Of a stretch of DNA of 64,000 bases, positions 42,750 to 51,812 are shown piece by piece. Source of the stretch: Streptomyces albireticuli (GTDB lineage Bacteria > Actinomycetota > Actinomycetes > Streptomycetales > Streptomycetaceae). Where the stretch lies: assembly GCF_002192455.1 (NCBI RefSeq), contig NZ_CP021744.1, positions 868,001-932,000 of the forward strand, given 5' to 3'. A model generated the notes under the pieces. The model made no database searches and was not told the DNA's origin. It worked only from the letters and a program-made list of their open reading frames with translations. The translations under genes were made by a program, and so were the position numbers. The stretch's first letter is position 1. Every line of letters begins with the position of its first letter.

Positions 42750-42804
42750 CGGCGCGAAACGCACCGCCGCGCGCACCGCGCACCCCGCGCCGATCTGGAG
42801 CCCC

Positions 42805-45258
42805 ATGACCCCGTCCGCCGACCCCGCGACGCCCCACCCCGCCCACGACCCCTTCGTCCGGGTGCGCGGCGCGCGGGAGCACAACCTCCGGGGGGTCGAC
42901 GTCGACATCCCCCGGGACGCGCTCGTCGTGTTCGCCGGGGTCTCCGGTTCCGGGAAGTCCTCGCTGGCGTTCGGCACCGTCTACGCCGAGGCGCAGCGGC
43001 GGTACTTCGAGTCCGTGGCGCCGTACGCGCGGCGGCTGATCCACCAGGTGGGCGCGCCCAAGGTCGGGGAGATCACGGGGCTGCCGCCCGCCGTCGCGCT
43101 GGAGCAGCGGCGGTCCGCGCCCACGTCGCGGTCGTCCGTCGGGACCGTCACCACGCTCTCCAACTCCCTGCGGATGCTGTTCTCCCGCGCCGGCGCGTAC
43201 CCCGAGGGGGCCGCCCGGCTGGACTCCGACGCGTTCTCGCCGAACACGCCCGCCGGGGCCTGCCCGGAGTGCCACGGGCTCGGGCGGGTCCACCGGGTCA
43301 CCGAGGAGTCGCTGGTGCCCGACCCCTCGCTGTCCGTCCGCGAGGGGGCCGTCGCCGCCTGGCCCGGCGCCTGGCAGGGCAAGAATCTCCGGGACATCCT
43401 CGCCGCCCTCGGGCACGACGTCGACCGGCCTTGGCGCGAGCTGCCGGCCGCGGACCGCGAGTGGATCCTCTTCACCGACGAGCAGCCCGTCGTCACCGTG
43501 CACCCCGTCCGTGACGCGGGCCGCATCCAACGCCCGTACAAGGGCACGTACATGAGCGCGAAGCGCTACGTCCTGCACACCGTCGCCGAGTCCAGGAGCG
43601 CCGCCCTGCGGGCCCGCGCCGAGCGGCACATGGTGACCGGGCCGTGCCCCGTCTGCGACGGGCGGCGGCTGCGGCCGGAGGCGCTCGCCGTCACCTTCGC
43701 CGGGCACGACATCGCCACGCTCGCCGCCATGCCGCTGTCCGGCCTCGCCGCCACCCTGCGCCCGGCCCTCGACGGGGACGGCGCGGCCGCGACCCTCGCC
43801 GCCGACCTCGTCGCCCGGATCGAGGTCCTCACCGAACTCGGCCTCGGCTACCTCGGCATGGACCGGCCCACCCCGACCCTCTCCTCCGGCGAGCTCCAGC
43901 GGCTCCGCCTCGCCACCCAGCTGCGCTCCGGCCTCTTCGGCGTCGTCTACGTCCTCGACGAGCCCTCGGCGGGCCTGCACCCGGCCGACAGCGCCGCGCT
44001 GCTCACCGTCCTGGACCGGCTGAAGGCCGCGGGGAACTCCCTGTTCGTCGTCGAGCACCACATGGACGTCGTGCGCCGCGCCGACTGGATCGTGGAGGTC
44101 GGGCCGCACGCGGGCGAGCACGGCGGCCGGATCCTCTACAGCGGACCCGTCGCCGGCCTCGCGGACGTCGCCGCGTCCGCCACCCGCCGCTTCGTCTTCC
44201 CCGAGGGTCCCGCGGCGGAGCCCCGCGCGCCCCGCCGTCCCTCCGGCACCCTGCGGCTGCGCGGCATCACCCGCCACAACCTCCAGGGTCTCGACGCCGA
44301 CTTCCCCCTCGGCGTCTTCACGGCCGTCACCGGCGTCTCCGGCTCGGGCAAGTCCACGCTCGTCGGACAGGCCCTCGCCGACACCGTCGCCGCCCACCTG
44401 GACGAGACGGCGGAGAACGGCGGGACGGCGGGCCGCGCGGTGCGGGCCGCCGAGGGCCTGGACGCCGTGCACCGGCTCGTACGCGTCGACCAGAAGCCCA
44501 TCGGCCGTACCCCGCGCTCCAACCTCGCCACGTACACCGGCCTGTTCGACGCGGTGCGCAAGGTCTTCGCCGCCACCGACGGCGCACGCGAGCGCGGCTA
44601 CACCGCGGGGCGCTTCTCCTTCAACGTCACCGGCGGGCGCTGCGAGGTGTGCCAGGGCGAGGGCTTCGTCGCCGTGGAACTCCTCTTCCTCCCCGGCGCG
44701 TACGCGCCCTGCGACGCCTGCCGCGGCGCGCGCTACAACCCCGGGACCCTGGAGATCACCTACCGGGGCAGGAACGTCGCCGAGGTCCTGGACCTGACCG
44801 TCGACACCGCGGTGGACTTCCTCGCCGACGTGCCCGCCGCCCGGCGCGGCCTGCGCACCCTCCAGGACGTCGGCCTCGGCTACCTCCGCCTGGGCCAGCC
44901 CGCCACGGAGCTGTCCGGCGGCGAGGCACAGCGCATCAAGCTCGCCACGGAGCTCCAGCGCACGCACCGGGGGCACACCCTGTACGTCCTGGACGAGCCC
45001 ACCACCGGTCTCCACCCCGCCGACACCGAACTGCTGCTGCGGCAGTTGCACGGGCTGGTCGACGCGGGGAACACGGTGGTGGTCGTCGAGCACGACATGG
45101 CCGTCGCGGCCGGGGCCGACCATGTCATCGACATGGGTCCGGGCGGCGGGGCGGCGGGCGGCCGGATCGTGGCGGCGGGGGTGCCGCGGGAGGTGGCGGG
45201 GGCGGGCGGGGCGACGGCGCCGTATCTCTTGGCGGCGCTGGGTTCGGCGGGCGGGTAA
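42805..45258 (+). CDS. UvrA-like ABC protein (UvrA2 / drug-resistance type)
   Basis: 817 residues, shorter than housekeeping UvrA (about 950-1000). Two ABC ATPase halves: Walker A GVSGSGKSS near 45 and GVSGSGKST near 508; signatures LSSGELQRLRLATQL and LSGGEAQRIKLATEL; Walker B VYVLDEPSAGLHP and LYVLDEPTTGLHP. Zinc-type cysteine pairs in CPECHG, CPVCDG, and CEVCQGEGF...CDACRG. UvrA2-type proteins may protect DNA from, or confer resistance to, intercalators. It lies alone, so a natural-product self-resistance role is only a possibility. GGAG four bases before the ATG. Confidence 0.9.
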   Translation: MTPSADPATPHPAHDPFVRVRGAREHNLRGVDVDIPRDALVVFAGVSGSGKSSLAFGTVYAEAQRRYFESVAPYARRLIHQVGAPKVGEITGLPPAVALEQRRSAPTSRSSVGTVTTLSNSLRMLFSRAGAYPEGAARLDSDAFSPNTPAGACPECHGLGRVHRVTEESLVPDPSLSVREGAVAAWPGAWQGKNLRDILAALGHDVDRPWRELPAADREWILFTDEQPVVTVHPVRDAGRIQRPYKGTYMSAKRYVLHTVAESRSAALRARAERHMVTGPCPVCDGRRLRPEALAVTFAGHDIATLAAMPLSGLAATLRPALDGDGAAATLAADLVARIEVLTELGLGYLGMDRPTPTLSSGELQRLRLATQLRSGLFGVVYVLDEPSAGLHPADSAALLTVLDRLKAAGNSLFVVEHHMDVVRRADWIVEVGPHAGEHGGRILYSGPVAGLADVAASATRRFVFPEGPAAEPRAPRRPSGTLRLRGITRHNLQGLDADFPLGVFTAVTGVSGSGKSTLVGQALADTVAAHLDETAENGGTAGRAVRAAEGLDAVHRLVRVDQKPIGRTPRSNLATYTGLFDAVRKVFAATDGARERGYTAGRFSFNVTGGRCEVCQGEGFVAVELLFLPGAYAPCDACRGARYNPGTLEITYRGRNVAEVLDLTVDTAVDFLADVPAARRGLRTLQDVGLGYLRLGQPATELSGGEAQRIKLATELQRTHRGHTLYVLDEPTTGLHPADTELLLRQLHGLVDAGNTVVVVEHDMAVAAGADHVIDMGPGGGAAGGRIVAAGVPREVAGAGGATAPYLLAALGSAGG

Positions 45259-45282
45259 CGGGGGGGCGGGGTGCGCCTGCGG

Positions 45283-45421
45283 CGGGCCTTTCCCCAGCCC
45301 CGCCCCTTCCCGTAACCGGGGCTCCGCCCCGGACCCCGGTCCTCAAACGCCGGACAGGCTGAAAACCAGCCCGTCCGGCGATTGAGGACATTCGGGAAGG
45401 GGCGGGGTGGGGGAAAGCCCC
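45283..45421. repeat. Compound palindromic intergenic repeat (copy 1)
   Basis: Outer stem 45283-45312 with 45393-45421 (CCCCAGCCCCGCCCCTTCCC against GGGAAGGGGCGGGGTGGGG), inner stem 45339-45361 with 45367-45389 (GTCCTCAAACGCCGGAC against GTCCGGCGATTGAGGAC), and a small hairpin CCGGGGC/GCCCCGG between. The left half is nearly identical to 60013-60086. I recognise such sequence from between many Streptomyces genes. May act as a terminator after the UvrA-like gene. Confidence 0.75.
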
Positions 45422-45479
45422 CGCGCAGCGGCCACCCCCGCCCCCGCCACGCGGTCTACGCACGCCGGCCTCCCCCCGG

Positions 45480-45485
45480 ATACCC
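45480..45485 (+). promoter_or_regulatory. Putative -10 element for the FAD monooxygenase gene
   Basis: TACCCT just after the palindromic repeat, about 44 bases before the ATG at 45529. Confidence 0.3.
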
Positions 45486-45528
45486 TCGGACCGGCGCCGG
45501 CGCGACCGGTCCGGCGGGACGGAGGGCA

Positions 45529-46710
45529 ATGACCCGCGCTCTGATCATCGGTGGCGGCATCGCCGGACCCGTGACCGCCATGGCCCTGCGCCGCGCCGGC
45601 ATCGACGTCGTCGTCCACGAGGCGTACCCGGGCGGCGCGGACCACCTCGGGGCGTTCCTCGTCCTCTTCGCCAACGGGCTCGCCGCACTGCGCGCCATCG
45701 ACGCCGAACGGCCCGTGCGCGAGCGGTCGTTCCCCGCCGAGACCGTGGAGTTCATCGACGACTCCGGGGAGCCGCTCGGCAGCCAGCCCATCGCCGGGTC
45801 GTGGGACCCGGGGCTCAGCCCGCGTACCGTGCAGCGCTCCGTCCTCTACCGCACGCTGCTCGACGAGGCCGCGCGGCGCGGCATCCAAGTGGCGTACGGC
45901 AAGCGCCTCGTGGACGCCACGACCGGCCCGCGCGGCACGGTCGTCGCGTACTTCGCGGACGGCTCGCGTGCCGAGGGGGATCTGCTGATCGGCGCCGACG
46001 GCATCCATTCCGCGACCCGCTCCGTCCTCGATCCCCACGCGCCCCCGCCGCGCTACACCGGCTACGCCAGCGTGTGCGGCCGCACCCGCGCCACCGTCCA
46101 CCCCGCGCCGCCCCGCACCTACCGGATGATCTTCGGCAAGCGGGCGTTCTTCGGCTGTACGACCTCCCCAGACGGCACCACCCACTGGTTCGCCAACATC
46201 CGGGGCGCCGAGCTGTCCCGCGCGGAGCTCTCCGCCGCCACGCCCGATTGGTGGCGGCGGCACGCCACCGAGGCCCTCACCGGGGACCGGACCCCGGCCG
46301 CCGCGATCGTCGCCGCCACCGGTGACGCCGTCATCGGCATGAACACCTACGACATGCCCACCACCCCCGTCTGGCACGACCGTCACACCGTCCTGGTGGG
46401 CGACGCGGTCCACGCCACCGCGCCCAACGCCGCCCAGGGCGCGTCCATCGCCATCGAGGACGGCGTGGTCCTCGCCCGCTGTCTGCGCGACCTGCCCGGC
46501 CCCGAGCCGGCGTTCCGGGCCTACGAGCGGCTGCGGCGCGAGCGGGTCGAGCGGGTCGTGGCCCTGTCCGCCGGCCTGGCGGGCCGCGCCCGGCCGGGCC
46601 CCGACGAGGAGCGCCGGACGGACGGCGGCGAGGCGGCCGGCCCCGCCCGGGCTCCCGACGGCGACTGGCTGCACGGCTACCGCGTCGACTGGGACGCCAC
46701 CGTCCGCTGA
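45529..46710 (+). CDS. FAD-dependent aromatic monooxygenase-like protein
   Basis: 393 residues. ALIIGGGIAGPVTAMALRRAG binds the ADP part of FAD, LLIGADGIHSATR is the DG motif near 150, and VLVGDAVHATAPNAAQGASIAIED near 290 is the GD motif: the full set for group A flavin monooxygenases (PHBH-like, including tetracycline- and rifampicin-inactivating enzymes). GGAGGG precedes the ATG. Substrate unknown. Same direction as the UvrA-like gene but separated from it by a repeat element, so probably independent. Confidence 0.88.
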   Translation: MTRALIIGGGIAGPVTAMALRRAGIDVVVHEAYPGGADHLGAFLVLFANGLAALRAIDAERPVRERSFPAETVEFIDDSGEPLGSQPIAGSWDPGLSPRTVQRSVLYRTLLDEAARRGIQVAYGKRLVDATTGPRGTVVAYFADGSRAEGDLLIGADGIHSATRSVLDPHAPPPRYTGYASVCGRTRATVHPAPPRTYRMIFGKRAFFGCTTSPDGTTHWFANIRGAELSRAELSAATPDWWRRHATEALTGDRTPAAAIVAATGDAVIGMNTYDMPTTPVWHDRHTVLVGDAVHATAPNAAQGASIAIEDGVVLARCLRDLPGPEPAFRAYERLRRERVERVVALSAGLAGRARPGPDEERRTDGGEAAGPARAPDGDWLHGYRVDWDATVR

Positions 46711-46745
46711 CTTGCCGCGCCCGCCCCCTGCGGCAGACTGGAGGC

Positions 46746-47609
46746 ATGCCGGAGCTGCCGGAGGTCGAGGCCCTCGTCGATTTCCTGGCCGAGCGCGCGG
46801 TCGGCCGTACCGTCGAGCGGGTCCTCCCGCTGGCCGTGAGCGTCCTCAAGACCTACGACCCGCCGCTCGACGCGATCGAAGGGCGCGCGGTGACCGCCGT
46901 GCGGCGGCACGGCAAGTTCCTGGACCTGGCCACCGACGGCGGCCCGCACCTGGTGTTCCACCTGGCCCGGGCCGGCTGGCTGCGCTGGCACGACCGGCTC
47001 CCCGACGCCCCGCCCCGCCCGGGCAAGGGCCCGCTCGCGCTGCGCCTGCGGCTGGCCGGCGGGGCGGGCTTCGACCTCACCGAGGCGGGCACCCAGAAGC
47101 GGCTCGCCGTCCACTGCGTGCGCCGCCCGGACGACGTGCCGGGCGTCGCGCGGCTGGGCCCGGACCCCCTCGCGCCCGAGTTCACCTTCGACGCCTTCGC
47201 CGCGCTGCTGGCCGGGGAGCGGCGGCAGGTCAAGGGCGTCCTGCGCGACCAGAGCGTGATCGCGGGCATCGGCAACGCCTACTCGGACGAGATCCTGCAC
47301 GCGGCCCGGACGTCCCCCTTCAAGCTCGCCGCGAGCCTGACGCCGCAGGAGACGGCCGTCCTGTACGAGACGGTCGGCACGACGCTGCGCGGCGCCGTGG
47401 AGCGGGCGCGCGGGCACGCCGCCGGGGAGCTGAAGGCCGAGAAGAAGAGCGGCCTGCGGGTGCACGGCCGCACCGGTGAGCCCTGCCCGGTCTGCGGGGA
47501 CACCGTCCGGGAGGTGTCGTACCGGGACTCCTCCCTCCAGTACTGCCCCACCTGCCAGACGGGCGGGAAGCCGCTCGCGGACCGGCGGCTGTCCCGCCTC
47601 CTCAAATGA
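46746..47609 (+). CDS. Fpg/Nei-family DNA glycosylase
   Basis: 287 residues. Begins MPELPEVE, so the catalytic N-terminal Pro2 and Glu3 are present; RRHGKFLDL, then DQSVIAGIGNAYSDEILHAA (H2TH region) and a C-terminal zinc finger CPVCG...CPTC at about 247-268. Excises oxidised bases with AP-lyase action. CAGACT is six bases before the ATG, overlapping a GGAGG ribosome site. Closer to the actinobacterial Nei-like group than to housekeeping MutM by general look; subtype uncertain. Confidence 0.9.
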   Translation: MPELPEVEALVDFLAERAVGRTVERVLPLAVSVLKTYDPPLDAIEGRAVTAVRRHGKFLDLATDGGPHLVFHLARAGWLRWHDRLPDAPPRPGKGPLALRLRLAGGAGFDLTEAGTQKRLAVHCVRRPDDVPGVARLGPDPLAPEFTFDAFAALLAGERRQVKGVLRDQSVIAGIGNAYSDEILHAARTSPFKLAASLTPQETAVLYETVGTTLRGAVERARGHAAGELKAEKKSGLRVHGRTGEPCPVCGDTVREVSYRDSSLQYCPTCQTGGKPLADRRLSRLLK

Positions 47610-47636
47610 GGGGCCCCCGCCGGTGCCGGCGCGCGC

Positions 47637-49058
47637 TCAGTCCGGCCGGTTCTCCGCCCTGGCCAGACCCGAGTGGCGGTAGGAGTACGCGAAGTACACC
47701 ACCAGACCGACCGCGAACCACATGGCGAACCGCAGCCAGGTCTGCCACGCCAGATAGGTGATCAGCCAGATCGACGCGGCCACGCCGATCGCGGGCACCA
47801 GCGGCACCGCCGGGCAACGGAAGGCCCGCGGCAGCTCCGGCCGCTTGTAGCGCAGGATGATCACGGCGGTGCACACCACCGCGAAGGCCAGCAGGATGCC
47901 GATGTTGGTCAGCTCCGCCGCCTCGCCGATCGGGACGAAGCCGGCGATCGCCGCGGACGCGAAGCCGACGATCCAGGTCACGCGCGTCGGCACGTGGCGG
48001 GTCGGGTGGGTCTTGGCGAACCAGTGCGGCAGCAGCCCGTCCCGGCTCATCGAGAACCACACGCGGGTGACCCCGAGCATGAAGGTGAACATCACCGTGA
48101 GGATGCCGATGATCGCGCCCACGGCGATGACGTCCGCGAGCCAGCCCAGCCCCACCGACTTGAAGGCCGTGGAGAAGCCGCTCTCCTTGTCGATCTCCTT
48201 GTAGTTCTGCATCCCGGTCAGCACGAGGCAGGCCAGCACGTAGAGCACCATCGAGATCGCCAGCGAGTACAGGATGGCCTTGGGCATGTGCCGCTGCGCG
48301 TCCTTGGACTCCTCGGCCGCCGTGGACATCGCGTCGTAGCCGAAGACCGCGAAGAACACCGTGGCCGCGCCGGTGAACGCGCCGCTCACCCCGAAGGGGA
48401 AGAACGGCTCGTAGTTGGCCGCCTTCACATGGAAGAAGCCCACCACGACGACGACCGCCACCACGAGCACCTTGAGGACGACCACGACGGTCTCGAAGCG
48501 GGCGGCGTTCTTGATGCCGAGGGTCAGCAGATAGGCGATCAGCAGGCACAGCACCGCCGCGAACAGGTCGACCCGGTGTCCGTCGCCGGTGCCCGGCGCG
48601 CCCAGCATCCACCGCGGCAGCTCGGCGCTCATCTCGTTGAGCAGGAAGTTGATGTAGCCCGAGATGCCGATCGCCACCACCGCCACGATCGCGGTGTACT
48701 CCAGCAGCAGGTCCCAGCCGATGAACCAGCCGGCCAGCTCACCGAGGACCACATAGCCGTAGGTGTAGGCCGATCCGGCGCGCGGGATCAGGCCCGCGAA
48801 CTCGGCGTACGAGAAGGCCGCCGCCGCGCTCGCGACGCCCGCGATCAGGAACGAGATCAGCACGGCCGGGCCCGCGGTGCCGTTGGCGATGGTACCCGCG
48901 AGGCTGAAGATGCCCGCGCCGATGATGCCGCCGACCCCGATCGCGGTGAGCTGCCACAGCCCCAGCGTCCGGGTCAGCCGTTCGTCCGCATCGCCCTCCT
49001 CGATCGTCTCGATCGGTTTGCGGCGCAGCACGCCGTGACCCGCCCGGAGCCCAGCCAT
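47637..49058 (-). CDS. Amino-acid permease (APC superfamily, CAT-like)
   Basis: 473 residues with twelve predicted helices. IGVGGIIGAGIFSLAG near 40 is the substrate-site motif of helix 1; AGSAYTYGYVVLGELAGWFIGWDLLLEY and FAVFGYDAMSTAAEESKDAQRHMPKAI are CAT/YfnA signatures. Proton-coupled uptake of amino acids, possibly cationic or branched. ATG 49058 has AGAGGA about six bases upstream. Convergent with the glycosylase across 27 bp that contain a small GCCGG/CCGGC hairpin. Confidence 0.9.
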   Translation of the reverse strand: MAGLRAGHGVLRRKPIETIEEGDADERLTRTLGLWQLTAIGVGGIIGAGIFSLAGTIANGTAGPAVLISFLIAGVASAAAAFSYAEFAGLIPRAGSAYTYGYVVLGELAGWFIGWDLLLEYTAIVAVVAIGISGYINFLLNEMSAELPRWMLGAPGTGDGHRVDLFAAVLCLLIAYLLTLGIKNAARFETVVVVLKVLVVAVVVVVGFFHVKAANYEPFFPFGVSGAFTGAATVFFAVFGYDAMSTAAEESKDAQRHMPKAILYSLAISMVLYVLACLVLTGMQNYKEIDKESGFSTAFKSVGLGWLADVIAVGAIIGILTVMFTFMLGVTRVWFSMSRDGLLPHWFAKTHPTRHVPTRVTWIVGFASAAIAGFVPIGEAAELTNIGILLAFAVVCTAVIILRYKRPELPRAFRCPAVPLVPAIGVAASIWLITYLAWQTWLRFAMWFAVGLVVYFAYSYRHSGLARAENRPD

Positions 49059-49102
49059 GTGGTGTCCTCTCGTCGACCCTGACGGCCGGTCATCATGGCG
49101 GA

Positions 49103-49133
49103 GCGGGGGCGGCGACGGAAGCCGCCGCCCCGC
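49103..49133 (-). terminator. Hairpin terminator after the GH92 gene
   Basis: GCGGGGGCGGCG (49103-49114) pairs with GCCGCCGCCCCGC (49121-49133) with one bulge and a 6-base loop, downstream of the GH92 stop and upstream of the permease start. Confidence 0.55.
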
Positions 49134-49148
49134 GCCGGGCCCGCCGGT

Positions 49149-51512
49149 TCAGCCGATGGCGGGCGCCGCGTCCCGGCGGCCGGTGCCCCAGTCCGACGGG
49201 GAGTCACCGACGGTGAAGTCCAGGCGCCGGCCCTCCGTCAGCTGCTCCGTCGTCAGGAACGTACGCCCGTACGGGGAACCGTCGAGCCGGGCCGACCGGA
49301 TGTAGCGGGCGGTGGCCGAGGTGCCCGGCGCCGTCACCGTGAAGCGCCCGTTCGGGTACCAGTCCCGGTCCAGCCGCAGGTCGACCCGGTCGAACACCGG
49401 GGTACTCAGCCCCCAGGTGTCCCCGCCGGGCTGCACCGGGTACACCCCGATCGCGGAGAAGATCATCCAGGCGGACATGGTGCCCAGGTCGTCGTTGCCG
49501 GTCATGCCGGTGGGCCCGTCCGTGAAGAGGGTGAGCGCCGCGTGCACCACGTCCGTGGTCTGCCACGGCCGGCCGGTGGAGAGGTAGGTGTACGGGGCGA
49601 TGAGGTCCGGCTCGTTCTGCGGGTTGTACTTGTCGGCGTTGTAGTAGTCGTACGGGCCGTGCACCCACACCTCGCGGGCCGTCCGCGCCGGGTCCTTCAG
49701 CAGCCGGTCGTAGGCGAAGAAGGAGTCGAGCCGGCGGTTGGCCGCCTCCCGGCCGCCGATCAGCTCCACCATCCCGGGCAGGTCCTGCGGCACCAGCCAC
49801 TGGTACTGCCAGGCGGTGCCCTCGTGGAAGCCGACGCTCTTCGCCGGGTCGGCCGGCCCGGCGAAGGAGCCGTCGGCGCCCCGGGCCCGGAAGAAGCCGG
49901 TGCTCGCGTCGTACAGCTTGCGGTAGTTCCGCGACCGGGCCGTGTAGCGGGCGGCGTCGGCGCGGTGGCCCAGGCCCTCGGCCATCTCGGCGAGCACCGC
50001 GTCGGCGAGCGCGTACTCCAGCGTCGCCGAGGCGCCCTGGTGGAAGTCGGAGTCACCCGGCTTCCGCTTGGGCCGGCCGGGCAGGTAGGGGACGTAACCG
50101 TCCCGGATGTACTCGGCGTTGCCCTCCCGGCCGACGCCGGGGTTGCCGGGCGGCGGCACGCCGTCCGCGTTCCTCCGCAGGATCCGGTACGCCTCCTCCT
50201 CGTGCCCCTTCAGCAGCCCGTGCTGGTAGGCGGTGGTGAGGAACGGGGTCACCGGGTCGCCCGTCATGATGTTCGTCTCGACCGTCCCGTAGCCCCACTT
50301 GGGCAGCCAGCCGCCGTCGGTGTCGACCCGCAGCACCGACAGCGCCATGTCCCGCGCCTCACGCGGCGCGAGCAGGGCCAGCAGCTGCGCCTGGGTGCGG
50401 TAGGTGTCCCACAGCGACCAGTTCTGGTAGTAGGTGAAGCCGTCGGCGCGGTGCGTCCGCTGGTCCCAGCCGGTGTAGCGGCCGTCGGCGTCGCTGCCGA
50501 TGTTGGGCGAGAGGAAGGCACGGTAGAGCGAGGAGTGGAAGACGCGGCGCAGCGTCCGGTCCCCGCCCTGGACCCGTACGTCGTCCAGGCGCTCCGCCCA
50601 GGCCTCGCGCGCGGCCCGCTCCGTGCGGTCGAAGCCCCTGTCCTCCGCGCGCAGGTTGCCCGCCGCGCCCGCCGCGTCGACGTAGCTGATCGCGGTGGTC
50701 GCCTCGACGGTGCGGTCCCGGGTGGTGTCGAAGCGCACCCAGGCGCCGTTGCGGCCGGTGCCGGAGGAGGTCTTGGAGCCCGTGGTGACCTGGTCGTCCT
50801 TCCAGGTGCCGTAGGCGGCGAACGGACGGTCGAAGCGGGTCAGGGTGTGCACGGTGTACGGGCGGGTGTCCTGGCAGAAGCCGCGGCCGGTGATCGTCGA
50901 GCGGACGGTGCGGGAGTCCACGACCTCGACGGAGGTGCTGACCGTCCGGTGCAGCGACTGCCCGGTGTTCAGGAGCACGTTGGCCTTGTCGGTGGCCGGG
51001 AAGGTGTAGCGCTGGTGGCCGGTGCGGCGGCCCGCCGTCAGCTCGGCGGTGACGCCGCCGTAGGAGGACAGCTTGACGCGGTAGTAGCCGGGGCGGGCCG
51101 TCTCGTCGGTGTGGCTGAAGTCCGCGGCGTAGCGTCCGTAGTCGGTCTGCTTCACGTCGCCCGTGGTGGGCAGCACGGGCAGGTCGCCGCCGATGCGGCA
51201 GCCGACGCCCGACAGGTGGACGGTGCTGAAGCCCCGGATGCGGCGGTCCTTGTAGTCGTAGCCGGTGCTGTGCCCGGTGTCGGGGGAGAGCTGCACCATG
51301 CCGAAGGGCACGGCGGCCCCGGGGAAGGTGTTGCCCTCGTTCTGGGTGCCGATGAAGGGGTTCACCAGGTCCGTGGGGACCTCGGCCGCGGCGGCGGCCG
51401 GCGGCGGTGGTACGAGCGCGGTGCCGCCCAGCATCGCCGCGAGGGCGAGCGCGACGGCGCCGACGCGCGGCCGCAGGTGACCTCGGTGCGAAGCCCATCC
51501 GGTGCATCTCAT
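49149..51512 (-). CDS. Secreted GH92 alpha-mannosidase
   Basis: 787 residues. Signal peptide (VGAVALALAAMLGGTALV...AAAA). VNPFIGTQNEGNTFPGA and VQLSPDTG open the N-terminal beta-sandwich; the helical barrel contains FHEGTAWQYQW and TGNDDLGTMSAWMIFSAIG, the GH92 catalytic and calcium-binding blocks. GH92 enzymes are Ca-dependent exo-alpha-mannosidases acting on N-glycan or yeast-mannan type chains. With the GH38 gene at the left edge, the window holds two mannosidases. Palindromes upstream suggest sugar-responsive repression. Confidence 0.92.
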   Translation of the reverse strand: MRCTGWASHRGHLRPRVGAVALALAAMLGGTALVPPPPAAAAAEVPTDLVNPFIGTQNEGNTFPGAAVPFGMVQLSPDTGHSTGYDYKDRRIRGFSTVHLSGVGCRIGGDLPVLPTTGDVKQTDYGRYAADFSHTDETARPGYYRVKLSSYGGVTAELTAGRRTGHQRYTFPATDKANVLLNTGQSLHRTVSTSVEVVDSRTVRSTITGRGFCQDTRPYTVHTLTRFDRPFAAYGTWKDDQVTTGSKTSSGTGRNGAWVRFDTTRDRTVEATTAISYVDAAGAAGNLRAEDRGFDRTERAAREAWAERLDDVRVQGGDRTLRRVFHSSLYRAFLSPNIGSDADGRYTGWDQRTHRADGFTYYQNWSLWDTYRTQAQLLALLAPREARDMALSVLRVDTDGGWLPKWGYGTVETNIMTGDPVTPFLTTAYQHGLLKGHEEEAYRILRRNADGVPPPGNPGVGREGNAEYIRDGYVPYLPGRPKRKPGDSDFHQGASATLEYALADAVLAEMAEGLGHRADAARYTARSRNYRKLYDASTGFFRARGADGSFAGPADPAKSVGFHEGTAWQYQWLVPQDLPGMVELIGGREAANRRLDSFFAYDRLLKDPARTAREVWVHGPYDYYNADKYNPQNEPDLIAPYTYLSTGRPWQTTDVVHAALTLFTDGPTGMTGNDDLGTMSAWMIFSAIGVYPVQPGGDTWGLSTPVFDRVDLRLDRDWYPNGRFTVTAPGTSATARYIRSARLDGSPYGRTFLTTEQLTEGRRLDFTVGDSPSDWGTGRRDAAPAIG

Positions 51513-51528
51513 CGTCCACGCCCCTCGT

Positions 51529-51561
51529 ATGACGCGTCATCCGATCTGACATCGTTGTCAG
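51529..51561. promoter_or_regulatory. Two palindromes upstream of the GH92 gene
   Basis: ATGACGCGTCAT (51529-51540) is a perfect 12-bp palindrome; CTGACA (51546-51551) and TGTCAG (51556-51561) flank TCGT. The second has the look of a LacI-family operator. Both lie within 50 bp of the GH92 ATG. The rest of the 300-bp gap to the next gene shows nothing I can name. Confidence 0.55.
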
Positions 51562-51812
51562 CGCCGAGGGTATCGAGAGGGGGACTCCCTGTCATGATGC
51601 CTCGCTCGCCAGGTGTGGCGACGGCGGCCCCAGGGCTCCCTCGCCGCGCCCTGGCACAGCGTGCGGCAGCGGGTCCGTGGCCGGGCTCACAGCGCCCGGG
51701 GGCGGTGCCCTCCCGGGCCTGTGGGAGGCTGCCGGGGACCCGCTTCCCGTCCCCCGGGCACGGGTCCCGGCCCGGCCGGACGACGACCTCACCGAAACGG
51801 AACGACTCGCCC

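Noticed and set aside
42304..45123. Minus-strand open frame of about 940 codons opposite the UvrA-like gene
   Set aside because: No recognisable motif, low-complexity composition; the plus strand encodes an unmistakable UvrA-like protein.
49095..51812. Plus-strand open frame of about 900 codons running into the FhuF-like gene
   Set aside because: It is antisense to the GH92 gene and has no domains; only its last 235 codons from ATG 51813 look like a protein.
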